Below, piece after piece: positions 20,478 to 30,317 of a stretch of 64,000 bases of DNA; the first letter of the stretch is position 1, and each line of letters starts with the position of its first letter. The notes beneath the pieces were generated by a model. It did no database searches, had not been told where the DNA came from, and saw nothing but the letters and a program-made list of their open reading frames with translations. Origin of the DNA: Rhizobium sp. Q54 (lineage in GTDB: Bacteria > Pseudomonadota > Alphaproteobacteria > UBA2966 > CAIVPW01). The stretch is from NCBI GenBank assembly GCA_945947575.1, contig CAMEYM010000011.1:1-64000 (forward strand). Direction: 5' to 3'. Made by a program: the position numbers and the translations under genes.

Positions 20478-21911
20478 ATGACCGAGCCGGCGCCAAAGGC
20501 TTCCCCTGAGCAGGCCCCCGCCGAGCCGTCCAAGGACGCCGTAGCCGAGTCGTTGGACTCCGGTGAGGAGCACGGCGGCGTCACCCCCGAGCAGGTGCTC
20601 GCCGTACGCGAAGCGATCGCGGCCGGCGATCTCGAAAAGGTCGCCGTTCTCGTCGCCGACCTGCACGCCGCCGACGCGGCATCTCTGATCAGCCAGCTGG
20701 ACGAAGCGCCGCGCGCCACCCTCGTCGAGGCGTTGCGCGGCCGCCTGGATGCCGAGGTCCTCGCCAGCCTTGAGGGTACCGTTCAGGAACGGGTGCTCGA
20801 GCAGCTCGGCCCGGAAGAGGTGGCGAGCGCCGTCGCCGATCTCGAGACCGACGACGCCGTACACGTGCTTGCCGCCCTCGACGACGAGGTGCGTGAGGAC
20901 GTGCTCGAGTCCGTTCCTGCGTTCGAGCGCGGCCAGATCGAGCAGAGCCTCGCCTACCCGGAGGAGTCCGCCGGCCGTCTCATGCAGGGCGCTTTCATCG
21001 CCATGCCGGAGTTCTGGACCGTGGGCCAGGCCATCGACTACCTGCGCGACGCCGACAACCTGCCCGACGAGTTCTACGAGCTGTTCGTCACCGACCCGCA
21101 GCAGCGCCCGCTCGGCACCGTCCCGCTCAACCGGTTCCTGAAGGCGAAGCGGCACATCGCGCTGCGTGACATCATGGACACTGACAAGAAGTTCCTGCCC
21201 ACCGGCATGGACCAGGAACAGGTCGCCTTCCAGTTCCAGCAGTACGATTTGCCGTCCGCCGGCGTCGTGGATGACGACGGCCGCCTGGTCGGCGTGATCA
21301 TGATCGACGACGTCATCGACGTCGTGCGCGAGGAAGTCGAAGAGGACCTGCTCGCCCTTTCAGGCGTCGACGAGGCAGGCTTCGCCCGCTCGGTCGGCGT
21401 GACCACGCGGGCGCGCTTCCCGTGGCTGTTCGCCAACGTCCTCACCGCGTTCCTGGCGGCCGCCGTGATCGGTTTCTTCGAGGGCACCATCCAGCAGATG
21501 GTCGCCGCAGCGGTGCTTATGCCGATCGTCGCCAGCATGGGCGGCAACGCCGGCAATCAGACCGTGGCGGTCGCTGTGCGCGCCCTTGCCACCCATTCGC
21601 TGACGACCGCCAACGCCGGCCGCATCGTGCTCAATGAGCTACTCGTCGGCGGCGCCAACGGCATCATCTTCGCGGTGATCGTCGGGATCGTCGGTGGCCT
21701 ATGGTTCGGGCAGCCAGGCCTCGGCCTAGTGGTCGGCCTCGCCATGTTCATCAACCTGCTGGCGGGCGCGTTGGCGGGGATTCTCATCCCGCTCGGCCTC
21801 GATCGCGCCGGCGTCGATCCGGCGGTCTCGTCCAGCGTGTTCGTCACCACCGTTACGGACGTGGTCGGCTTCTTCGCCTTCCTCGGCCTCGTGACGGTTA
21901 TGCTTCTTTAG
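20478..21911 (+). CDS. mgtE: Magnesium transporter MgtE
   Basis: N-domain, CBS region (MQGAFIAMPEFWTVGQAIDYLR), TM domain FFEGTIQQMVAAAVLMPIVASMGGNAGNQTVAVAVRAL. Confidence 0.95.
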   Translation: MTEPAPKASPEQAPAEPSKDAVAESLDSGEEHGGVTPEQVLAVREAIAAGDLEKVAVLVADLHAADAASLISQLDEAPRATLVEALRGRLDAEVLASLEGTVQERVLEQLGPEEVASAVADLETDDAVHVLAALDDEVREDVLESVPAFERGQIEQSLAYPEESAGRLMQGAFIAMPEFWTVGQAIDYLRDADNLPDEFYELFVTDPQQRPLGTVPLNRFLKAKRHIALRDIMDTDKKFLPTGMDQEQVAFQFQQYDLPSAGVVDDDGRLVGVIMIDDVIDVVREEVEEDLLALSGVDEAGFARSVGVTTRARFPWLFANVLTAFLAAAVIGFFEGTIQQMVAAAVLMPIVASMGGNAGNQTVAVAVRALATHSLTTANAGRIVLNELLVGGANGIIFAVIVGIVGGLWFGQPGLGLVVGLAMFINLLAGALAGILIPLGLDRAGVDPAVSSSVFVTTVTDVVGFFAFLGLVTVMLL

Positions 21912-22672
21912 AACCTGCGGCCCACCAGTAAGCTGGCCGAGTGGCCGTAGGTCGTCGTCAGATCCGACTTTTCGGCCGGCCCGAACACGACGGAGACCCG
22001 TCCGTCCACGGCGACGTAGCCACCGTTGCGCATCTCGCGCACCAGGCTCAGGTAGGGCGTGATGTCGTTGAAGCCGTGATCGCCGGCTCCGAAGTAGGCG
22101 AAGTTGTACTTCTTGCTGGCGTAGTGCGTCTCGACGCCGAGGAACAGGCTGGAGTTGGCGGAGAGCTTGTTGCCGCGCGCGAAGCCGAGTGCACCGCGGA
22201 TGCCGCCGTGGCCACCCAGCCCGTACTTGATGTCGGCGTTGAAGCGCCACGGCCCGGCGTAGCGCAGCCAGAAGTACCCGAGCTCCGCCGCCGGATCGAT
22301 GTCCTCGGTGTTGCCGATGGCGTCGTCGTCGCCGGGGTCACGGCCCCAATCGAATGTGATGCGGGGTCCGGCCAGCGTGCGATCGTTGCGGATCCAGTTG
22401 TAACCAATGCCGCGCTGGGTGCTGAAGAAGAAGGTCTCGCGCCACTCGGCATCGACGAGCGGCAGTACCACGATCTGGTCGTCGCGCGAGTACTGGTAAG
22501 TCCCGGTGACGCCAACGCCCAGTGCGAGATTCACCTTCCAGGGGTTCTGCGACTGCCAGCGCATGGCGTTGCCTGCCGCCAGCAGTTGCTCATAGTCCTG
22601 GGCCGCGGCCGGCGCGGCAGTCAGGGCGGCCGTCAGGCCAACCGCCAGTGCCAAGAGGAATGCGCGCATCAC
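21908..22672 (-). CDS. Putative MipA/OmpV-family outer membrane protein
   Basis: Signal peptide MMRAFLLALAVGLTAALTAAPAAAQ; beta-barrel-like pattern ending ...ASLLVGRRF. Confidence 0.6.
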   Translation of the reverse strand: MMRAFLLALAVGLTAALTAAPAAAQDYEQLLAAGNAMRWQSQNPWKVNLALGVGVTGTYQYSRDDQIVVLPLVDAEWRETFFFSTQRGIGYNWIRNDRTLAGPRITFDWGRDPGDDDAIGNTEDIDPAAELGYFWLRYAGPWRFNADIKYGLGGHGGIRGALGFARGNKLSANSSLFLGVETHYASKKYNFAYFGAGDHGFNDITPYLSLVREMRNGGYVAVDGRVSVVFGPAEKSDLTTTYGHSASLLVGRRF

Positions 22673-23793
22673 TTCACCATGGTCACCACGTCGCCCGCGA
22701 TGGCCAGCGCCGCCGTCAGGCCGGGTGATTCGATCCCGAACAAGTTGACCAGTCCACGAATACCATGTTGCGCCCGCCCCTGGATTACGAAATCCGCCGG
22801 CGGCGCGCCGGGTGCCTGGATCTTGGGACGGATGCCGGCGAACGCCGGCTTTAAGGTTCCGTCCTTGAGGTCGGGATAGTAGCGCCGCACTGCTGCGTAG
22901 AAATCTTTCGCGCGCGCCGGATCGACGCTGTAGTCCACTTCATCGACCCACGCGTCGTCCGGACCGAAGCGGCCCTTGCCGGCCATGTCGAGCGTGAAGT
23001 GGATGCCGAGCCCGTCTGCGCGTGGCGTCGGATAGACGAGGCGGCTAAATGGCGCAGCGCCGCCCAACGCGAAGTACACACCTTTGTTCAGATAGCGCTT
23101 CGGCACCAGGCTCGGCTGCATGCGCGTGATGCGCTCCGCCACGGACTGCGCGTTGAGCCCGGCGGCGTTCACCAGGCAGTTCGAGCGCAGGATGGTCGGC
23201 GCCTTGCCGATGCCCGCCTGCACCTCGAAGCGCGTGCCCATGGCGCGGCCGGAACGGAACGGCGTGCGCAGTACGAACGTCGCGCCCGCCGCCTCGGCGT
23301 CGGCCTGCAGCGCCAGCATCAGCGCGCGACTGTCGACGATGCCGGTGGCATGCACGTGCAGCGCGCCGCTGCAGCGCAGCGCGGGCTCCATTCGCTGCGC
23401 TTCGGCCGCCGAAAGGAACTCGACCGTGCCGGCGCTGTTCGCCACGGCGCGGGCATGCAGATCGTGCAGCATCGGCACTTCTTCCGGCGCCGTCGCGACG
23501 ATGAGCTTGCCGGTCTCTTTGTGCGGAACGTGCTTCTCTTGGCAGTACTGGTAGAGCAGCCGCCGGCCGCGCACGCACAGCGACGCCTTCTGACTGTGCT
23601 TCGGATAGTAGAGCCCGGCGTGGATGACTTCGCTGGAGCGCGAGCTGGTGCCCGTGCCGACCGCGTCGGCCGCTTCCAGCACCACGACTCCCTGCTTGGC
23701 CAGGGCGAGCTGCCGGGCAATCGCAATGCCCACGACCCCCGCGCCGATGACGATGCAGTCGACTTCTTGGACCAACCGGTCACTCCCCGTCAC
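22669..23793 (-). CDS. FAD-dependent oxidoreductase (L-2-hydroxyglutarate oxidase/LhgO-like)
   Basis: Dinucleotide motif CIVIGAGVVGIAIARQLALAKQGVVVLEA; SSRSSEVIHAGLYYPKHSQKASLCVRGRRLLYQYC. Confidence 0.82.
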   Translation of the reverse strand: MTGSDRLVQEVDCIVIGAGVVGIAIARQLALAKQGVVVLEAADAVGTGTSSRSSEVIHAGLYYPKHSQKASLCVRGRRLLYQYCQEKHVPHKETGKLIVATAPEEVPMLHDLHARAVANSAGTVEFLSAAEAQRMEPALRCSGALHVHATGIVDSRALMLALQADAEAAGATFVLRTPFRSGRAMGTRFEVQAGIGKAPTILRSNCLVNAAGLNAQSVAERITRMQPSLVPKRYLNKGVYFALGGAAPFSRLVYPTPRADGLGIHFTLDMAGKGRFGPDDAWVDEVDYSVDPARAKDFYAAVRRYYPDLKDGTLKPAFAGIRPKIQAPGAPPADFVIQGRAQHGIRGLVNLFGIESPGLTAALAIAGDVVTMVK

Positions 23794-24039
23794 GCGTCAC
23801 GCTGGAGGCATGCCACGTCGTGCCGCGTTCACCTGTCTTCGCGCCGCAGGTGCGCCACGGCACAGTTGCGGTGCGGGAGTGTTATGGGGCCTAAGGGCTG
23901 CGGTCAAGCGGTGGGCAGGCCCAAACTGTGGGTTTTCCGGGCCCGGGCGACCTCGGTTTGCGGCGCAGCGGCCGGTGCCTACTCAGCTACACTCTGCCTT
24001 GAGGACGACCGGGTCCTCCCTACATCCAAGCCTGTTGCC

Positions 24040-24753
24040 ATGACGGATAAGAAGCAGGGCGCGCCGCTCGCTCCCATCGCGACACGGGGCGCTGTCGACG
24101 CGTTCCTCACCAAGCTCGCCGCGGTGCCCGCCGTGCGCACCGCCGGACAGCGCGGCCGCTTGCTGTTCGCCCTCGACGCCACCGCCAGCCGCGAGGCGGC
24201 GTGGGATCGCGCCTGCCAGATCCAGGGCGAGATGTTCCGCGAGACGTCAGCCTTGGGTGGCCTCGATGTCCAGATGGCCTACTACGGCGGCTTCGGCGAC
24301 TTCCGCGCGACTGCGTGGGTGTCGGACTCCGCCTCGCTGATCGGCCCGATGACCGGGGTACGCTGCCTGGCCGGCAAGACCCAGATCGCGCGTGTCCTGC
24401 GCCACGCCCTCGACGAGGCGAAGGCCGTCCGCGTCAACGCCGTTGTCTTCGTCGGCGACTGTATGGAAGAAGACGCCGATGCCCTCGGCGCCCTCGCGGG
24501 CGAATTGGGTGTGCGGGGCGTGCCGGTATTTGTCTTTCAGGATGGTCAAGACCCCCGCGCCGAAAGCTCGTTCCGCCAGATCGCCGAGCTGAGCGGCGGC
24601 GCCTGGTGCCGCTTCGACGCTTCGTCGGCCTCGCAGCTGCGCGACCTGCTGGGCGCCGTCGCGGTCTACGCCGCCGGTGGCCGCAAGGCGCTCGCCGACT
24701 ACGGCGCGCGCCGCCAGGGCGACGTGCTCTTGCTCGCCCAGCAGCTGCGGTAG
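24040..24753 (+). CDS. VWA-domain protein
   Basis: MIDAS-like DATAS in RGRLLFALDATASREAAWDRA; VNAVVFVGDCMEEDADAL; ATG at 24040. Confidence 0.65.
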   Translation: MTDKKQGAPLAPIATRGAVDAFLTKLAAVPAVRTAGQRGRLLFALDATASREAAWDRACQIQGEMFRETSALGGLDVQMAYYGGFGDFRATAWVSDSASLIGPMTGVRCLAGKTQIARVLRHALDEAKAVRVNAVVFVGDCMEEDADALGALAGELGVRGVPVFVFQDGQDPRAESSFRQIAELSGGAWCRFDASSASQLRDLLGAVAVYAAGGRKALADYGARRQGDVLLLAQQLR

Positions 24754-24765
24754 GAGACTGCCCTC

Positions 24766-25464
24766 ATGCTCTGGCTCATGCTCGGCGGCCTGGCGCTCGT
24801 GCTCTTTCTGCTGACCGCCAACCGGCTCGCCACCGTCGATCCCCGCGTCCTTGCCCAGGGCGTGCGCTGGGGTGGCATCGCTGCGCTCGCCGCCGCGTCG
24901 TTGTTCTTGCTGCGCTCCGGACGGTTGGCGTTGTTCTTCCTTCCCGCGCTGCAGCGTCTGTTCCGGCAGATGTTCGCCAACGTCGCCCAGGCGCGCCCGG
25001 CCACCCGCACCGGACCGCGCGCGAACGAATCGGTGGTCGAGACGCGCACGGTGCGCATGCGCCTCGATCACGCCACCGATACCCTCGACGGCGACGTCCT
25101 CGCGGGCCGCTTCCGCGGCCGTCGTCTCGGCGAGCTCGCCGTGCCGGATGTACTCCTCCTGTTGGAGGAATGCCGCACGGCCGACGTCGAATCCGTCGCG
25201 CTCCTCGAGGCCTACCTCGACCGCCGCGAGACCGATTGGCGCGATGCCGCAACCGCCCGGAGCGACGACTCGGCGCCTCGCAACACAACCGTCATGTCGC
25301 GCGACGAGGCCCTCGAAGTGCTGGGACTGGAGGAGGGCGCCTCGCCCGAAGACATCCGCGCGGCGCACCATCGCCTGATGAAGCGGCTGCACCCCGACCA
25401 GGGCGGCACCACGTTTCTGGCTACCAAGGTCAACCAGGCAAAAGACGTACTCTTGCGCGGATAA
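24766..25464 (+). CDS. Membrane-anchored C-terminal J-domain protein
   Basis: N-terminal hydrophobic segments; J-domain EALEVLGLEEGASPEDIRAAHHRLMKRLHPDQGGTTFLATKVNQAKDVLL with HPD. Confidence 0.85.
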   Translation: MLWLMLGGLALVLFLLTANRLATVDPRVLAQGVRWGGIAALAAASLFLLRSGRLALFFLPALQRLFRQMFANVAQARPATRTGPRANESVVETRTVRMRLDHATDTLDGDVLAGRFRGRRLGELAVPDVLLLLEECRTADVESVALLEAYLDRRETDWRDAATARSDDSAPRNTTVMSRDEALEVLGLEEGASPEDIRAAHHRLMKRLHPDQGGTTFLATKVNQAKDVLLRG

Positions 25465-25544
25465 CGCACCGGGGCTTCTAGGGCACCGGCCTGACCCGCC
25501 TGTGCCTTGCCTGACTTCCGGAGCCATGGCATGACAGGGACATC

Positions 25545-26450
25545 GTGGCGTCTCCCCTCAAGACCGTGCGCAAGGCCGTATTCCCGGTGGGTGGCCTGGG
25601 CACTCGCTTCCTGCCGGCGACCAAGGCGCAGCCCAAGGAAATGCTGCCGGTCGTCGATAAGCCGCTGATCCACTACGCGGTGGAAGAAGCGCGCGCGGCA
25701 GGCATCGAGCAGTTCATCTTCGTCACCGGCCGCGGCAAGACCGCGATTGCCGATCACTTCGACGTCTCCTACGAGCTCAGGCACCAGCTGCAGGGGCGCG
25801 GCAAGGAGGCTGGCGCCATTGAGGATTGGCTGCCGGGCCCCGGACAGGTCTGCTTCACCCGCCAGCAGGAGCCGCTCGGCCTCGGCCATGCCGTGTGGTG
25901 CGCGCGTCATTTGGTCGGCAACGAACCGTTCGCCGTCCTGCTTGCCGACGACCTCATGCTCGGTGAGCCCGCCTGCCTGAAGCAGATGGTGGACGCCTAC
26001 GCTCACGTCGGCGGCAACTTGGTATGCGTCGAAAACGTGCCGCCCGCCTTTACGTCGCGTTACGGCATCCTCGATATCGCCGAGGAAGACGGCAAGCTCG
26101 TGCGCGCCAAGGGCATCGTCGAGAAGCCGAAGCCCGCCCAGGCGCCGTCGACCCTCGGCGTCGTCGGCCGCTATATCCTGCATCCCGACATCTTCTCGGT
26201 CCTGGAAAAGGGCGAGCGCGGAGCAGGGGGCGAGATTCAGCTCACCGATGGCCTGTCCAAGATGATCGGCAAGGTCCCATTCCATGGCCTGCGCTGCGAC
26301 GCGCGCCGTTTCGACTGCGGCGACAAGGCCGGCTTCGTCATCGCCAACGTCGCTTTCGCGCTGCAGCGCGAAGACTTGCGCGACGAGGTGCGCGAGCAAC
26401 TCGAAGCCCTCATCGACGTTCACCGTCCGTCCCGCAAGGCGGCCAGCTAA
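25545..26450 (+). CDS. galU: UTP--glucose-1-phosphate uridylyltransferase
   Basis: VRKAVFPVGGLGTRFLPATKAQPKEMLPVVDKPLIHYAVEEA; GTG start. Confidence 0.96.
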   Translation: MASPLKTVRKAVFPVGGLGTRFLPATKAQPKEMLPVVDKPLIHYAVEEARAAGIEQFIFVTGRGKTAIADHFDVSYELRHQLQGRGKEAGAIEDWLPGPGQVCFTRQQEPLGLGHAVWCARHLVGNEPFAVLLADDLMLGEPACLKQMVDAYAHVGGNLVCVENVPPAFTSRYGILDIAEEDGKLVRAKGIVEKPKPAQAPSTLGVVGRYILHPDIFSVLEKGERGAGGEIQLTDGLSKMIGKVPFHGLRCDARRFDCGDKAGFVIANVAFALQREDLRDEVREQLEALIDVHRPSRKAAS

Positions 26451-26467
26451 CTAGAAAGATCGCACCC

Positions 26468-27826
26468 ATGCGTATCGCGATGATCGGCACCGGCTACGTC
26501 GGACTGGTGTCCGGCGCTTGCTTCTCCGAGTTCGGCTACCACGTCACCTGCGTGGACAAGGACGAACGCAAGATCGCGGCGCTCCTGGCCGGCAAGATGC
26601 CCATCTACGAGCCAGGGCTGGAGGACCTCGTCGCCAATAACGTGCGCGGCGGCCGCCTCGAGTTCACCACCGACCTCGCCGGGCCGGTGTCCGGGGCCGA
26701 TGCCGTGTTCATCGCCGTCGGCACGCCGACCGACCGGCGCGGTGAAGGGTACGCCGATCTCACCTACGTCTTCGCCGCCGCCGAGGAGGTTGCCCAACAC
26801 CTGCGCGACTACACGGTGGTGGTGACCAAGTCGACGGTGCCCGTCGGCACCGGCCGCAAGGTCCACAAGATCATCTCCGAGAAGGCGCCGCGCGCCGATT
26901 TCGACGTCGCCTCCAACCCGGAGTTCCTGCGCGAAGGCGCCGCCATCAACGACTTCATGCGCCCCGATCGCGTCGTCGTCGGCGCCGAGACCGATCGCGC
27001 CCGCGCCGTGCTGCGTGACCTCTACCGGCCGCTGTTCCTCAACGAGACGCCGATCCTGATGTCGGGCTTGGAGACGGCCGAGCTCACCAAGTACGCGGCC
27101 AACGCGTTCCTCGCCACAAAGATCACCTTCATCAACGAGATCGCCGACCTGTGCGAGGCGACCGGCGCCGACGTGCAGGAAGTCGCGCGCGGCATCGGCC
27201 TCGACGGCCGCATCGGCAAGAAATTCCTGCACGCTGGCCCCGGCTACGGCGGCAGCTGCTTCCCAAAGGACACCCTGGCGCTCGTTGCTCAGGGAAAGGA
27301 CGCCAACGCACCCCAGCGCATCGTCGAGACCGTCGTTGCGGTCAACGATGAGCGCAAGGTGCAGATGGCAAATCGCATCGTCGCCGCGTGTGACGGCAGC
27401 GTGCGCGGCAAGACCATCGCCGTGCTTGGCCTCACCTTCAAGCCCAACACCGACGACATGCGCGAGGCGCCCAGCCTCGACATCGTGCCGGCGCTGCAGA
27501 AGAACGGCGCCACCGTGCGCGCATTCGACCCGGAAGGCATGGCCGAGGCCAAGAAGCACGCCGAGCTCGCCGGCACCGTCTTTTGCGACAACGCCTACGA
27601 CACCATGCAGGGCGCCGACGCGATCGTCATCCTCACCGAGTGGAACGAGTTCCGCAGCCTCGACCTCGCCCGCGCCAAGTCGCTGCTGCGCACGCCGGTG
27701 CTCATCGACCTGCGCAACATCTACCGGCCGGAGGACGTCGTCGCCGCCGGCTTCTCGTACACCTCGGTCGGCCGCCGCCCGGCGAGCCCACCGAAGCGTC
27801 CGCGCAGCGTCTCCGCCGTCGGCTGA
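26468..27826 (+). CDS. UDP-glucose 6-dehydrogenase
   Basis: MRIAMIGTGYVGLVSGACFSEFGYHVTCVDKD...FLHAGPGYGGSCFPKDTLAL. Confidence 0.96.
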   Translation: MRIAMIGTGYVGLVSGACFSEFGYHVTCVDKDERKIAALLAGKMPIYEPGLEDLVANNVRGGRLEFTTDLAGPVSGADAVFIAVGTPTDRRGEGYADLTYVFAAAEEVAQHLRDYTVVVTKSTVPVGTGRKVHKIISEKAPRADFDVASNPEFLREGAAINDFMRPDRVVVGAETDRARAVLRDLYRPLFLNETPILMSGLETAELTKYAANAFLATKITFINEIADLCEATGADVQEVARGIGLDGRIGKKFLHAGPGYGGSCFPKDTLALVAQGKDANAPQRIVETVVAVNDERKVQMANRIVAACDGSVRGKTIAVLGLTFKPNTDDMREAPSLDIVPALQKNGATVRAFDPEGMAEAKKHAELAGTVFCDNAYDTMQGADAIVILTEWNEFRSLDLARAKSLLRTPVLIDLRNIYRPEDVVAAGFSYTSVGRRPASPPKRPRSVSAVG

Positions 27827-28230
27827 CCGTCCGCGCCACGCCTTGACGCGAAGCGCAACTGCTCTGGTACAAGGAGCGTTAGCGCAAACCCTCGCCCCGC
27901 AAGGGGAGAAGGCAGCGCGAGGGACAAGAGAATCGGAGTGCGGTCGCAACTCCTCGTGACTTGACCGAATCTGCGGGCGATTTCCGCGTCAAGCCGCCGC
28001 GCGAATCTTTCCGCAGCGACTCGCGGCGACCCGTCTCACGCCCCATCTTGTCCGCATGCTGCCCATCAAAAGGAGCAGGGGCGTGACGGGCCACGGGTGC
28101 GAACGCGGTCCGCGCAATCCCGCGTTCTTTGCGCGGCGCGCACGAACACACCAGCCCTAGGAGACGGCCCCGTAACTTTCCGTATCGTACGGTCGGCACA
28201 CCAACCGTGGTGTGCGCGCGCGGTGCCGCG

Positions 28231-29616
28231 CTACTTCGCGGGCGCGGTTTCTCGGGCGCGCAGCATGCGCGCGATCTCGTTGAGCGTGTCGCCGAACCCG
28301 GCTTGGCCGGCGGCGGCGACCGCTCCCTTCGGCGTCACCAGCGCAAGGTCGTTGGCTTGAGCGGCGGGCGAGATCGTCACGCAGCCCATGCCCTTTTGCT
28401 CGAGCTGACGGCACGCATTGCGCGCCTCGGTCAACGTCAGCTGGCCGATGCGCACGCGGTGCATTTCGCCTTTGGCGTCCGGCAGGACCATCGGGGCCGG
28501 GTTCTTCAGGCTCGTCACCACTACCGGCGCCACCTGGGCCAGGCGCTTCGCGGCGTCGTCGTAGATCTTGTAGGCGCCCGCCTGGATGGCCCAGCCGGTC
28601 GGCTCGGGCGCGCCAGTGGGCTTTGGCACCGTCGGCGCGGCGGCAACCGCGGGCCTGGTCGGCGTGGGAGCAGCGGCGGCGGGTGGCTTGGTCATGGCCA
28701 GCGGCGCCGCAGCGGGCTGCTTCGGCTGCTTGGTGTAGTCGAGCGTGGCGATGCGGTTGAACGCCATGTCGAACAGGCCGGTCATTTCGCGATCGCGCGC
28801 CGCGGCGGTCTTGCCGCCCATCACGACACCGACCAGTCGCGTGTTGCCGCGCACCACCGAGGCGGCGAGGTTGAATCCCGACGCGTCGATGTAGCCGGTC
28901 TTGAGGCCGTCTACGCCGGCGTAGCGACCGAGCAAGCCGTTGTGGTTGGTGTGGGTCGTGCCCTTGTAGGTGAAGCTCGGCGTCGAGAAGTACGGGTACT
29001 GCCTCGGATAGTCGCGCATCAGCGCCATGCCGAGCTTTGCCACGTCGCGCGCCGTCGTGTACTGCTCGCTGTGGAACAGGCCCGACGAGTTGCGGAAGTT
29101 GGTGCTGTTCATGCCCAACTGCTTGGCCTTGGCCGTCATCTTGGCGGCGAACTGCTCTTCGGTGCCGCCGATCGCCTCGGACAGCACCATGGCGACGTCG
29201 TTGGCCGACTTGGTCACCAGGCCGCGGATGGCCTCTTCCACGGCGATGGTCTGGCCCGCCTGCAGGTAAAGCTTGGACGCCGGCTGAATGGAGGCACGGC
29301 GCGAAATGGTCAGTTGCTGGTTGAGCTTGAGGCGGCCCGACTCCAGCGCCTCGAAGGTCAGGTACAGCGTCATCAGCTTGGCGAGCGACGCCGGCGAGGT
29401 CGTCACGTCGGGATTCGAGGAGTAGAGAACCTCCCCCGTCACGGCGTTCATGACGAGTGCCGCCTGTGCGGCTGCGCGGGCCTCGACGGTCGAGAAGACA
29501 GAGAGCGTTGCAAGAGCGATGGCCGCGATACGCAGCGACCAGAATCGTGGCGTCAGCACTCGTCCGTCATCCCCCTGGTGCGCCATCGCGGGCGAAAACG
29601 CACCATCCTCAGGCAT
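28231..29616 (-). CDS. D-alanyl-D-alanine carboxypeptidase (DacA/DacF-like) with C-terminal SPOR domain
   Basis: SxxK (PASLAKL), SxN (KSANDVA), KTG (LKTGYIDASG); C-terminal GWAIQAGAYKIYDDAAKRL...CRQLEQKGMGCVTIS. Confidence 0.92.
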   Translation of the reverse strand: MPEDGAFSPAMAHQGDDGRVLTPRFWSLRIAAIALATLSVFSTVEARAAAQAALVMNAVTGEVLYSSNPDVTTSPASLAKLMTLYLTFEALESGRLKLNQQLTISRRASIQPASKLYLQAGQTIAVEEAIRGLVTKSANDVAMVLSEAIGGTEEQFAAKMTAKAKQLGMNSTNFRNSSGLFHSEQYTTARDVAKLGMALMRDYPRQYPYFSTPSFTYKGTTHTNHNGLLGRYAGVDGLKTGYIDASGFNLAASVVRGNTRLVGVVMGGKTAAARDREMTGLFDMAFNRIATLDYTKQPKQPAAAPLAMTKPPAAAAPTPTRPAVAAAPTVPKPTGAPEPTGWAIQAGAYKIYDDAAKRLAQVAPVVVTSLKNPAPMVLPDAKGEMHRVRIGQLTLTEARNACRQLEQKGMGCVTISPAAQANDLALVTPKGAVAAAGQAGFGDTLNEIARMLRARETAPAK

Positions 29617-29984
29617 CTACGCGCTGGCTGAATCTTAGCGGCCGCGAGTCCCGGAGGTAAAGCATCACTTCTCCGAACCCTTCGGCGCCGCTGGTTGGCC
29701 GGCCGAGCAATTGTGGCCCGCGCTGGCTAACAGCAGGTGAATGGCCCCCGGCGGATCGCCAGGGGGGGGCCGCGACGCCACCTCTGCTTGTGGGGCCGGT
29801 CGAGGGGAGGGTACTCTCGGAAAGCCGCTGAAATCCTGGCTTCGGCCGGGCCGGAAGCGGTCGGCGGGCTTCACGGGACCTTAAGCTGGTCCGTGCTAGT
29901 TCTTAATGGCGGTCCTGGCCATCCGGACGGGGCACCTGGACCGCCGCGCCATCCATCCTAGATTTGAGGCGTAGTTAGCTCAGC

Positions 29985-30317
29985 ATGGCGCGCAGACCAG
30001 AAAGGCCCGACGGCACCAACACTCCCAATGTGGGTCTCGCGACTCGGACTCGGCCAAAGACCAAGAAGCCGGACATGTACAAGGTCCTGCTGCTGAATGA
30101 CGATTACACCCCGATGGAGTTCGTCGTTCAGGTGATCCAGGATGTGTTCCATCGGGACCGGGAGACGGCGACCCGGATCATGCTCCACGTTCACCAAAAG
30201 GGGGTGGGCGTGTGTGGCGTGTACACATACGAGGTCGCAGAGACAAAGGTCGCCCGGGTAGTGGAGATCGCGCGCCAGCATCAGCATCCCCTTCAGTGCA
30301 CCATGGAGAGAGAGTAG
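29985..30317 (+). CDS. clpS: ATP-dependent Clp protease adaptor ClpS
   Basis: [58 protein letters not shown]. Confidence 0.97.
   Translation: MARRPERPDGTNTPNVGLATRTRPKTKKPDMYKVLLLNDDYTPMEFVVQVIQDVFHRDRETATRIMLHVHQKGVGVCGVYTYEVAETKVARVVEIARQHQHPLQCTMERE

Noticed and set aside
22999-24753. 584-aa plus-strand ORF start at 22999
   Set aside because: The first part is antisense to the FAD oxidoreductase; only the in-frame portion from 24040 encodes the VWA protein.
26447-27949. 500-aa minus-strand ORF
   Set aside because: Antisense to the UDP-glucose dehydrogenase gene; shadow ORF.
28129-29631. 500-aa plus-strand ORF
   Set aside because: Antisense to the D-Ala-D-Ala carboxypeptidase gene, which has all three active-site motifs.
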